36,775 nt of DNA, from the NCBI GenBank assembly GCA_902785365.1, contig CACZYC010000021.1, forward strand, positions 1-36,775, written 5' to 3'. The stretch is from an uncultured Ruminococcus sp. Lineage in GTDB: Bacteria > Bacillota > Clostridia > Oscillospirales > Acutalibacteraceae. Every line of letters starts with the position of its first letter. The stretch's first letter is position 1. The position numbers and the translations under genes are program-made. This document shows positions 1 through 8,260 of this stretch, piece by piece. The notes below the pieces were generated by a model. The model saw only the letters and a list, made by a program, of their open reading frames with translations. It ran no database searches and was not told the DNA's origin.

Positions 1-161
1 GGACATTTACCTTTGTCCAGCCAAAATCTGCGGCTAATCGTATTATTTTGTGAAAATTATTTTATTTATTTCTCTGTCCTCTTGACGGGATGCAGTTCAT
101 AAATTCGGAACCGCGCTTGCGAAGTTTTATCTCAATACATATAAAAGATAATTATTAAGTT
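1..161. other. Non-coding left edge
   Basis: No convincing gene is seen here. The first 18 bases form a small hairpin (GGACA paired with TGTCC around a short loop) that could be part of a terminator for the giant minus-strand gene next to it, but the run of T that would follow lies outside the window, so this cannot be decided. The rest is AT-rich. Confidence 0.4.
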
Positions 162-3100
162 TTATGCCAGCAGATTACGCATATTGTACTGAGCCGCGTC
201 GCTCACTTTTACATTGCCGTTATTATCTACAACATAGGTATAGAAATAGATTGTTCTGTCTTTTGCTTTGTTTCTGGCAAAGTACGGAGCGTAACGGAAC
301 TGATACTGTCCCGACTGGTTGTACCAATCCACGGTTGAATTATGAACGGCAATCTTGTTGGATGTGCCTGTACCTGTTTTAACATCCTGAACCGCCGCGG
401 CTATTTCGTCCTCGGTCTTTTCGCTGAGAGCAAATGCTACGCCCATACGCTCAAACTTACCGTTAACATTGGCGGTAGCGAGCATATCGAGCTCAACCTT
501 TTCATCGGTTACGGATACATTGTTAAGGTTAATATAGGCGTACTCTGTCTTCTCAGTCGGTTCATCGGTTATTATATCAATATCCGAGCCCACATAGAAG
601 CTGTAGCTCTTTCCTACATAAACAACCTTGCCGTCAACGATAAACGATTTTTCCTCGTCCAGATTGATTGTAGCGGTCTGAAGATAGTCGTACTCACCGA
701 TTTTGTTACCGTCCAGAGTAACCGTGTATTTCTTATCGGTATTCGGGATAGTTACGTTCAGAGTATTGTCCTCGAGCGTATATGATGGAGTTCCGTACTT
801 GTAATAAGCGCTCTGAATATGGGGCTGTTTAAGTCCCACAAGCTGACTTAGAGTATAGCCATTAGCGTCCGCCTGCTTTGTGACTGACTTGCTTACGGAG
901 TTGCCCGAAGCCTCGTTGTAAACGTTATAATTATAGACGAGGTTTAGCTTATCAAAACTCTTTGTGTCGCTGTAAGTTACGCCGTCGAATTCAGCTGCGG
1001 CGCGGGCAACTGCCCTGTCGTTTTCAATAGCGCTTGTTACTGTCGCGTCAACGGTCTCAGAGTGCTTGCAGCGATTGTCGGAGCAGGTGAACTCAGCCGT
1101 TGCCGAGCTTAAGTCGTCAGACCAAATCCACTCGGGCTCACCGTAGCTGTGAGCGTCGGTGAAAATGTAGTTAATGCTCCGCTGTGAGAAGCTGCCTTTG
1201 CTGAAGCTTGTAGCGTGCTTTATACGGGCAGTGACATTCATATGGTTGAATATTTCACGTCCTACGTTAATGGTACCCTCGTAATCGAGCTTTATATCGA
1301 GAGCATAATCATCGGGACTGTTCGCCCACGAGAAGGCGTAATTGCCTATTGTTCTCAGGTTTGAGGTGTCGCCCTGAACCTTTTTGAGCCACATTGTGTA
1401 GAAGGCATAACCCTTAATCTCTCTGATGTTCTCATTCAGAGTGAGTGTAAACTGCGGCTTGGGATTGCTGTTCGGCACAAACGCGCTTCTGTTGTCGGTG
1501 CCCAAAACGGTAATCGGCTTGCCCTTGAAGGTCTTGGGAATAACAAGCTCGGTGAGGTTCTCGGTGGGACCTGAGTAATAATTTATCTGATATGAGTCGC
1601 CGTTGTCCGTGAAATCGAAGTAGGATACCTCAACAGAGTCCAGCGAGCTTCCGACTATTCCGTTTTCAACCGCGAAATAATATCCGTCGATCTCACAATG
1701 CTCTATGTTACCGAGGTGATACTCGCCGTTTTCGTCAATGTACGGCTCTTGAGCGGGAGTAACGGGAACAAACTCAGCGTAAACGGTCACATCGCCGTCC
1801 AGCATATACAGCTCATTGTCTATGATATAAGCGAGCTCTCCCCATTCATCGTCCTCAGCGTAAACATTCATAGCCGCGTAGCCCTCGTCGGGAATGATTG
1901 TGAGCGGCACATGGTCGTTGAACTGAGCGGTGACAGCGCCTGTAATTGTTCCGTGCTCAAAGGGACCGTAGGTGATGTTGAGGTCGCTTTTCTTAAACGT
2001 CACGCTTACAGTTACGTCGCTGTCGGGCATTGAGAATTTGTTGTCGGTCACGGGGATAACATTTTCGTTATCGTCTGTAACCGTGAGTGTGTCTATCTCA
2101 TAGCCGCTTGCGGGAGTGATGTTGAGTTCTATCTCATCATCATAGTTAGCGGAGTACGCGCCTTTTACCCAGCCGCTGTCCGTTTCCTCATAGGTTATAT
2201 CATAGCTTTTCGCTTCAAATGTCGCGGTTACCGTAACTGCCGAATCAGGCATAACAAACTTGTTGTTGCTGACTTCTACATCACTGGAATTCTCATCCTT
2301 GACAGTAAGCGTGCTGAGCTTATAGCCCGTGTCGGGAGTAATGGTGAGAGTGACCTCCTCGCCCTCGTACGCACGGCTCTTGTCGGCGGTTACTGTGCCG
2401 TTTGTCGTACTTTCCACAGTTATTTCGGACTGGTTTTTGTTCACAGTCTTTGTAGCTGTGTGTGTCACGCCGTCAAGCTCAGCCGAAGCGGTGTAGGTTG
2501 TTTTTGTGAGCTCATCGGTTTTTGTAACTGTCGCGTCAACCTTCTCTGTGTGCTTACAGCGTGAGTCGGTACAGGTGAAAGTCGCCTTAGCCGAGCTGTA
2601 GTCATCAGCCCATTTCCATTCGGGCTCGCCGTAATTGTGAGCGTCGGTGAAAATGTAGTTTACGCTTTGAGCTCCAAGACCAATCAATGTTACTTTACTT
2701 AATTTTGTTGAGTGCTTCAGTCGAAGCGTTGCGTTCCTATGGTTAAATACGTACGAGCCGCAGGTAATCGTGCCCTCGTAATCAAGCTTTACGTCAATAT
2801 TGAAGTTATCGGGCGAGTTACCCCACGAGAACGCGTAATCGCCGATTGTTTTAAGACCTGATGTGTTGCCCTTAACCTCTTTTACATCCTGTGTATAGAA
2901 CGAGTACTTTTTGATTTCAGTGATATTCTCGTTAAGCACAAGGCTGAACTGCGGTTTTTCGCCGTCGCCCCGCATAAACCTGTCATCGTTATCCGTACCG
3001 AGCGAGGTAATCGGCGTGCCGCCTAAGGTCTTGGGGATAACAAGCTCTGTGAGGTTATCGTAAGGGCCTGTGTAATACTTAATCCTGTAGGTGTTGCCTT

Positions 3101-6100
3101 CAAGCACAAAATCAAAGTAACTCAAATCAATTGAATCGAGCTCCTCGCCTATAGAGCCATCCTCATTAACGGCGTAATTCTTTCCGTTAAGCTCAAAGTG
3201 TTCAACCGTGCCGAGATGATACTCACCGTTTTCGTCGATATAAGGATCCACTCTGTCTACAGGCTTTATAAACTCGGCACTTACCGTTACATCGCTCTCG
3301 GGCATTGTGAACTGCAAGTCCTCGGTTTCAACGCTTTGGCTATCATCATCGGGAGTTACCGACCATGATTTCAGCACATATCCCTCGTCGGGCGTAACGC
3401 TGAGTTTGATGACCTCGCCTGCCTTTGCCGTTGACTCATCAACTGTAACAGTGCCGTGGGTACAGTTTCCTACATTGACATTCCAACGTATTCTGCCGCT
3501 GTGAGTCGTTGTGTATGTCTCGCCGTTAAGCTCACAGGTTGCGGTAGATGTCCTGATATTACCATTATCCTCATAGGTGACCTTAGCATCGACAAGCTGC
3601 TCATCATCACAATCGTCATCAATGCATTTGAACAATGCCGAAGCGTCCTTATAGTCATTCATCCACTCCCACTGAGGCTCGCCGTAGTTATGCTCGAGAT
3701 AAGGCGTGAGTGTTTTGTCATTGTAACCCACACTCAGAGCTGCCTGCTGCTCGAGAGTGATCTCGCCCTTGTAGATATTACCGTTTTTATCCTTGAACGC
3801 CTGACCGTCCTTGATTTTTATGGGAGTTTCACCGTCGAGACGTGTGAGCGTGATACTGTCGGTCGGCTTTGTCCAGCCTATCTGAGCATACGCGCTTCCG
3901 CCGGAGAGCCATGCAAAATAATGATTTCCTCCGTCGACAAGGAGCTCACCTTTATCTGTTCCCGTAATGTCAAACGAATTAAAACTGCCTCCGAAAAATC
4001 TGCATGATTCATTGAATATCGCCGTATAACAATGAAACTTCGCGCCGTACTGACTGAATGATGAGAGGGTCACTCCGCGGAAATAGCCTCCGTCGATATA
4101 GCCGGTTTGATTCTTTTGTCCGTAAAGAGAAAATGTTGAGTGTCCGCGATGGTAATCCGTAAGAAAATCCTTCTTACGAAAGCTGCTCTCATACCTTTCG
4201 GCAGACCATGTACAGCCGTCCTCAACAATGAATTTGACATCTCCGTAACATCTTGTCGTACCTATGATATCCAAATCTCTGTCAATTACATACCATCCGT
4301 CTGTGACTAAGAGCAGAAATTCCATATTATCCAGCGCGCTGACCTGCTTAGCCATAACTGTTTTTTCAGAGCCGTTTTTATCAATGTATTTTGTCTCCTT
4401 GAGGGGCAGGTACACCGCTTCAACCACAGGGTTTGCCCATGTCGATGTAAGCCTCTCTCCCGGAGGATAATAATAGGTGCTGGAGCCAGGATTATCAACC
4501 TTCCAGTACAGGAATCCGTATCCGTCGGGAACGTTTTCGCACTCGGGCAACGTAAAGGAGCTGTAGCCGTCTATAGCCTTTTCTGTTCTGACCTCCTGCC
4601 CGTTCTTGTCCTTCTCAATTATGATTAGTGAAAGACGTATTCTTTTGCTACCGCATACGGTACAAATATCGTCTGAGTTCCATGTATGTCGTTCCCTTGA
4701 GGTAAGCCATTTTCCGCAATCAGAGCAGTGCAGCACGTGACTGCCGCTGTCCTGACCCCACCATTCCGTGTGCTCATGCTCGCAGTAATATACCAAAGCG
4801 TATCTGTTGCTACGTACCGCGTTATAACGGGCATTGCCGTAATTCAGGGAGGTACTGTCCTTTGATGAGCCTGCTTTGACCTTCAGTCCGTCATCTATGT
4901 ATGTTTTTAAACTGTAATTATAGAATATTCCGTTATCTCCGTGTCCTATCGCTGAGGTATCGCTGTTGCCGCCGAAAGCTTCTACACGGCTGGAGCCGTA
5001 TATACTGACGTACGAATAGTATCCATCCTCGCCGTTGCCGATACCCGCGCCGCAGGAGCTTCCTGTGGCGGAAACGTTGGAATCATTTATTGTGATTGTT
5101 CCACCGTCGCCGCCTTCGCCGCCGCCGATTCCCGCCGCGTCCTTGCCTCCTGTCGCGGTAACATCTGAACCGCCGTAAATTTTGATGTATCCGCCGCCCG
5201 TGGCGTCACCGCCGCCGATACCCGCCGCGTACTTGCCGCCTCTCGATGTAACGGTCGAGCGGCTTATTTCAATTGTCGGCGTTTCGTCAACCTCGTTGCC
5301 TGTGCCGATACCCGCGCCCTCAGAGGCGCTGTCGGCTTCAATGTTTGAATCCTGGATATAGATTTTACCGCAGGTTTCCGCTTCGTCGCCCGTGCCTATG
5401 CCCGCGCCGTAATCGCCGCCGTGAGAATAAATATTGCTTTTCCAGATGTTGATTTCGCCGAAACTGCCTTCGTCGCCGCCGCCGATACCCGCGCCGCAAT
5501 CTCCCGCGATTGCCGTAACAGTACAGTTGTCAATGATGATTTTGTCGACCCTGCCGCTGTCTCCGCTGCCTATAGCCGCGCCTGTGTGAGTTCCCTCAAT
5601 CAGATACGCGATAACCATAGCCGTAAGGTATCCTCCCGCGTACCAGCCTGCCTCAGCCGGAGTAGCGGGGCTGGATATTGCGTTCATAATGGTGTTGTAG
5701 GAATCGCCGTAATTTCTGAGGAACTTTTCGCCCGCTGTGTTGACTTCCGAGTCGGTAATAGCGCAGACAAAGCTGTTTTTGAGGGTAATTGTGCCGCAGC
5801 CCTTTTCGTCGCCGCCGCCGATACCCGCGCCGCCCTGTGCGCTGTGAGCAAAGACGTTACTGTCAGTAATCTCGATATCGCCGCCGTCGCTCTCGTCGCC
5901 GCCGCCGATACCCGCGCCGTATCCTCTCGCGGAAGCTGTAATAACGCTCTTGCTGATTTTAATGCTTGTGCTTTTGCCGCAGTTGCCGCCGCCGATAGCC
6001 GCGCCCTCGGAAGGTCTCTGACCCATGCTTAATTCTGTAACTGCCTTAACATTACTGTTATCAATGGTGATAGCTTTCGCATCACTATCCTCGCCGCTGC

Positions 6101-7004
6101 CTATAGCCGCGCCGTAACCGGACTCAGCGTCAATAACCGCGTTTTTGATGGTAATGGTGTTTGCGGTGCCGTCCTGACCGCTGCCTATAGCCGCGCCGTT
6201 GTAGGAACGGGCGGTAATCTTTCCGCCGTAGATATTGATTGGGGCGCACTTGGAGTCCTCGCCGCCGCCGATACATGCGGCGGTTGTATCGGTTGCGTTA
6301 TTGGCTTTAATAGTTCCGCCGTATATGTTGATATAGCAGTCCGAGCCTGTGGAATCGGCGTCGTTGCCGCAGCCGATAACCGCGCCGTACGACCTTTGAG
6401 CGGCAGCTCTTCCGTTGTTTTTGACGTCTACTGTGCCGCCGTAGAAGCTGAGCGCTCCGCAGTTGCCGCCGTCGCCGCCGCCGCCAATAGCCGTGCCGCC
6501 CGAGCACCAGTCGTTATTATATGCCTTCAGATTTCCGCCGTGAAATTCAAATTCACCGCAGTTCTCACCCTCGTCACCGCCGATGTTCGCTTCCTCGTCG
6601 CTGCCTGTGCGCGCGTCGAGCGCACCCGAGCTGTTTTTCCCCGGATAAACAAAAAGCGAGTTGCCCTTAGACAGCCTGATTCCGAATTCGCAGTTCATAG
6701 TGCCGTTCAGAAGAATAAGGTACACCTTTCCGCTGATTGTAACACGGTGGTCGGTGATGTTCGCGTCACCGTTTACAACATACCACCCGCTCGTCAGCGT
6801 TAACGGAGAAGACGTCGAAGTAATAGTTGTATAGTTCGTACAGGTCGCCGTATGGTCTACGACCTTGTTCTGCCTGGCGTCCCACGTGCGGTAAAGATAC
6901 TCAACCGCGTCAGCCGCGTTCGCCGTGAAAGGTACGATTGTGAACAGGCTGACTATCATTATAAGTGACAGCACAACGCTCACGGTTCGCTTTAATAATC
7001 TCAT
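162..7004 (-). CDS. Giant secreted repeat protein (beta-helix, InlB-type and BspA-like LRR modules)
   Basis: This 2,280-residue protein starts with a clear Sec signal peptide (residues 1-31, cleavage near ANA-AD), so it is exported. Residues about 140-690 carry at least 17 copies of a short repeat built on (A/G)IG(G/S/T)G(D/E), each followed by an I-x-I-x-x-S-x-V-x-A strand, the look of a right-handed beta-helix. A Cys/His-rich segment follows (741-790). Further on are four bacterial-repeat (InlB-B/Flg_new-like) modules ending in MPxSDVTV-type strands (about 1180-1250 and 1525-1750), two copies of a BspA-type leucine-rich block starting PYIDENGEYHLG (about 1252 and 1752), and three copies of a GEPxWxW module (about 1103, 1455, 1947). 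No LPXTG, SLH or dockerin signal is visible, so surface retention is unexplained. The start is fixed by AAGGAGGT 6 nt upstream. Role inferred: adhesin or polysaccharide/host-binding protein; ligand unknown. Confidence 0.85.
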   Translation of the reverse strand: MRLLKRTVSVVLSLIMIVSLFTIVPFTANAADAVEYLYRTWDARQNKVVDHTATCTNYTTITSTSSPLTLTSGWYVVNGDANITDHRVTISGKVYLILLNGTMNCEFGIRLSKGNSLFVYPGKNSSGALDARTGSDEEANIGGDEGENCGEFEFHGGNLKAYNNDWCSGGTAIGGGGDGGNCGALSFYGGTVDVKNNGRAAAQRSYGAVIGCGNDADSTGSDCYINIYGGTIKANNATDTTAACIGGGEDSKCAPINIYGGKITARSYNGAAIGSGQDGTANTITIKNAVIDAESGYGAAIGSGEDSDAKAITIDNSNVKAVTELSMGQRPSEGAAIGGGNCGKSTSIKISKSVITASARGYGAGIGGGDESDGGDIEITDSNVFAHSAQGGAGIGGGDEKGCGTITLKNSFVCAITDSEVNTAGEKFLRNYGDSYNTIMNAISSPATPAEAGWYAGGYLTAMVIAYLIEGTHTGAAIGSGDSGRVDKIIIDNCTVTAIAGDCGAGIGGGDEGSFGEINIWKSNIYSHGGDYGAGIGTGDEAETCGKIYIQDSNIEADSASEGAGIGTGNEVDETPTIEISRSTVTSRGGKYAAGIGGGDATGGGYIKIYGGSDVTATGGKDAAGIGGGEGGDGGTITINDSNVSATGSSCGAGIGNGEDGYYSYVSIYGSSRVEAFGGNSDTSAIGHGDNGIFYNYSLKTYIDDGLKVKAGSSKDSTSLNYGNARYNAVRSNRYALVYYCEHEHTEWWGQDSGSHVLHCSDCGKWLTSRERHTWNSDDICTVCGSKRIRLSLIIIEKDKNGQEVRTEKAIDGYSSFTLPECENVPDGYGFLYWKVDNPGSSTYYYPPGERLTSTWANPVVEAVYLPLKETKYIDKNGSEKTVMAKQVSALDNMEFLLLVTDGWYVIDRDLDIIGTTRCYGDVKFIVEDGCTWSAERYESSFRKKDFLTDYHRGHSTFSLYGQKNQTGYIDGGYFRGVTLSSFSQYGAKFHCYTAIFNESCRFFGGSFNSFDITGTDKGELLVDGGNHYFAWLSGGSAYAQIGWTKPTDSITLTRLDGETPIKIKDGQAFKDKNGNIYKGEITLEQQAALSVGYNDKTLTPYLEHNYGEPQWEWMNDYKDASALFKCIDDDCDDEQLVDAKVTYEDNGNIRTSTATCELNGETYTTTHSGRIRWNVNVGNCTHGTVTVDESTAKAGEVIKLSVTPDEGYVLKSWSVTPDDDSQSVETEDLQFTMPESDVTVSAEFIKPVDRVDPYIDENGEYHLGTVEHFELNGKNYAVNEDGSIGEELDSIDLSYFDFVLEGNTYRIKYYTGPYDNLTELVIPKTLGGTPITSLGTDNDDRFMRGDGEKPQFSLVLNENITEIKKYSFYTQDVKEVKGNTSGLKTIGDYAFSWGNSPDNFNIDVKLDYEGTITCGSYVFNHRNATLRLKHSTKLSKVTLIGLGAQSVNYIFTDAHNYGEPEWKWADDYSSAKATFTCTDSRCKHTEKVDATVTKTDELTKTTYTASAELDGVTHTATKTVNKNQSEITVESTTNGTVTADKSRAYEGEEVTLTITPDTGYKLSTLTVKDENSSDVEVSNNKFVMPDSAVTVTATFEAKSYDITYEETDSGWVKGAYSANYDDEIELNITPASGYEIDTLTVTDDNENVIPVTDNKFSMPDSDVTVSVTFKKSDLNITYGPFEHGTITGAVTAQFNDHVPLTIIPDEGYAAMNVYAEDDEWGELAYIIDNELYMLDGDVTVYAEFVPVTPAQEPYIDENGEYHLGNIEHCEIDGYYFAVENGIVGSSLDSVEVSYFDFTDNGDSYQINYYSGPTENLTELVIPKTFKGKPITVLGTDNRSAFVPNSNPKPQFTLTLNENIREIKGYAFYTMWLKKVQGDTSNLRTIGNYAFSWANSPDDYALDIKLDYEGTINVGREIFNHMNVTARIKHATSFSKGSFSQRSINYIFTDAHSYGEPEWIWSDDLSSATAEFTCSDNRCKHSETVDATVTSAIENDRAVARAAAEFDGVTYSDTKSFDKLNLVYNYNVYNEASGNSVSKSVTKQADANGYTLSQLVGLKQPHIQSAYYKYGTPSYTLEDNTLNVTIPNTDKKYTVTLDGNKIGEYDYLQTATINLDEEKSFIVDGKVVYVGKSYSFYVGSDIDIITDEPTEKTEYAYINLNNVSVTDEKVELDMLATANVNGKFERMGVAFALSEKTEDEIAAAVQDVKTGTGTSNKIAVHNSTVDWYNQSGQYQFRYAPYFARNKAKDRTIYFYTYVVDNNGNVKVSDAAQYNMRNLLA

Positions 7005-7055
7005 ACTTTTACCTCCTTGTTGTCGGGGTTATGATTTGTTTCACTAATATTTTTT

Positions 7056-7061
7056 ATTATA
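7056..7061 (-). promoter_or_regulatory. Extended -10 box upstream of the giant secreted-protein gene
   Basis: On the minus strand TGTTATAAT gives a consensus -10 hexamer with an extended TGn element, about 50 nt upstream of the start codon at 7004. No good -35 hexamer is seen at 16-18 nt, as is common for extended -10 promoters. Confidence 0.45.
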
Positions 7062-7100
7062 ACATAAAAACAACAACAAATGAACAACAAAAACACATTT

Positions 7101-7406
7101 TTATAAAAATTGCTTTCTTAAAAGGGGAAAATATACGTCAAAACCATTGAACTGCTCTAAATTGTACGACAGCACAAAAAGAGCCCTTAAGATACCTCCG
7201 CTTTTGATCGTGTCGCAATAATAGTAACGTTTTGTGTGACAGCAAATTCGAAAAGCCGAGGCTCGTAGCCCTCGCGTAACGACTGGCGAACACAAAGCAA
7301 TTAAGGAATTCAAACCAAACAAGCGATATAAATAGAATTCATTAATTGATTTTGTGAGTGGGAGTTACAAGAGAAACAGCGGAGAGCAACGAGGCTAGAC
7401 AACGAG
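7101..7406. other. Non-coding stretch with an imperfect inverted repeat
   Basis: About 300 bases with no believable gene; the one open frame (7101-7322, minus) has no ribosome site and no recognisable motif. The stretch holds an imperfect inverted repeat: 7291-7311 against 7335-7356, both reading GAATTC(C/A)TTAATTG(C/A)TTT outward, with looser similarity beyond the arms. A small GC-rich hairpin lies at about 7254-7274. It abuts a gene remnant at 7407, so the whole 7.1-7.8 kb region looks like decayed or inserted DNA. Confidence 0.45.
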
Positions 7407-7835
7407 CTATGTAAAACTAACTACATAATGTCTGTAGTAATCTTTAAGAAAAAAAACACCGCGCAGACAATGTCCACGCGGCATTCTTCTTTTAAAGTCT
7501 CCCAATCGGCTTTTTTTCTCTTCTTTTTCTGAGCTTGAACTCTTTGCGTAGCCACATCGATCACACACAAAGAACACATCATTACATACAACCATTAAAG
7601 AGTCGTTCGTAGATGTTTCCATTTGGAGTTTCTCAGTATCTGATACGAGAAATGTCTTTTTATACATAACCTGTCTAGTGGTATCACCAATATAATAGTC
7701 ATCACTACGATAGGAACGATCTGGTTTACGCATAGGAACGTCTTTAGCCTTAGCTTCTGCAATAAAACCTTTTCGTGGTTCAATTGCTTTTTCCCACCTT
7801 GCCTTTTCTAGCTTATTTTTTATTCTTCCTGAGTT
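7407..7835 (-). pseudogene. C-terminal remnant of a DUF1998/MrfA-type helicase
   Basis: An open frame without start codon or ribosome site runs on the minus strand from a stop just inside the gtrA 3' end. Its translation includes the segments KGFIAEAKAK, RKPDRSYRSDDYYIGD, TNDSLMVVCNDVFFVCDRCG and a late H/C pair (RGHCLRG). This resembles the C-terminal, four-cysteine DUF1998 region of large DEAD/DEAH helicases related to MrfA/YprA (family knowledge from memory). The helicase core, hundreds of residues, is absent and the last part appears out of frame or degraded, so this is a broken gene end and not a small protein. It overlaps the last 16 bases of gtrA, which suggests that an insertion or deletion joined the two. 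Confidence 0.6.
7446..7481 (-). terminator. Stem-loop with T tract inside the helicase remnant
   Basis: On the minus strand CCGCGTGGAC and GTCTGCGCGG pair over 10 positions (two as G-U) around a 3-base loop, followed by TGTTTTTTTT. It fits an intrinsic terminator and would be the first one downstream of the HAD-FGGY-gtrA operon. Confidence 0.6.
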
Positions 7836-8260
7836 TTATTGTTTAAATCATGTGCCTTTTTATTTGTATCAATAGTCTTGCCGAATACAAAAAATCTGTC
7901 GTAAAGATACTCGGTGACTAAATTTGCCGCCATATTCAGAATCGTCACGAGGATTGCGTTCCAACCGCAGGTTTCAGCCAGAAAGTTTCCGAAAATTGTT
8001 GAAAGCGGTGTGAACACAGCATAGAAGCAGGCAACCTTCAGCATAGCTATCGGTACGTTTCCCGCGGAACGGAAGGTGAACTGTCGGTTCAATGTGAAAT
8101 TCCAAAGCACTGACAGCACCAGCGCAATCAGATATTTTGGCCAGTATGCCCACGGCGTAAAGGCTTCCAGCAGCGCGAATGAAACAAATTCAATGACGCC
8201 TGCGGATATTGAGAACAGCACAAATTTTACGCCTCTGGTTATTTCTTTATGTTTGTTCAA
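7820..8260 (-). CDS. GtrA-like membrane protein
   Basis: A 146-residue membrane protein with about four transmembrane segments between residues 12 and 125 and the family look of GtrA (SAGVIEF near the start, WNFTLNRQFTFR in the loop between segments 2 and 3, FVFGK at the end). GtrA-type proteins are thought to help move polyprenyl-phosphate-linked sugars across the membrane for wall or lipid glycosylation. The start is TTG at 8258-8260: no ATG fits, and GGAGGGG lies 7 nt upstream. It overlaps the end of the FGGY kinase by 4 bases (TTGA), so translation is probably coupled. A GtrB/DPM1-like glycosyltransferase 3 kb away (11094-12044) is a plausible partner. The last few residues overlap a helicase remnant and may not be original. 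Confidence 0.8.
   Translation of the reverse strand: MNKHKEITRGVKFVLFSISAGVIEFVSFALLEAFTPWAYWPKYLIALVLSVLWNFTLNRQFTFRSAGNVPIAMLKVACFYAVFTPLSTIFGNFLAETCGWNAILVTILNMAANLVTEYLYDRFFVFGKTIDTNKKAHDLNNKTQEE

Noticed and set aside
5100..6560. Repeated GC-rich words (gccgccgatacccgc and similar) that resemble direct repeats of an array
   Set aside because: They are the codons of the IGGGD/E beta-helix repeats, in one open frame, and differ in spacing and sequence; not a CRISPR.
5421..6803. Plus-strand open frames of 135-203 codons rich in Ala
   Set aside because: They are complements of the repeat region of the giant gene, with no ribosome sites and composition forced by the other strand.
7101..7322. 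Minus-strand open frame of 73 codons
   Set aside because: No ribosome site, no motif, and it covers one arm of an inverted repeat.
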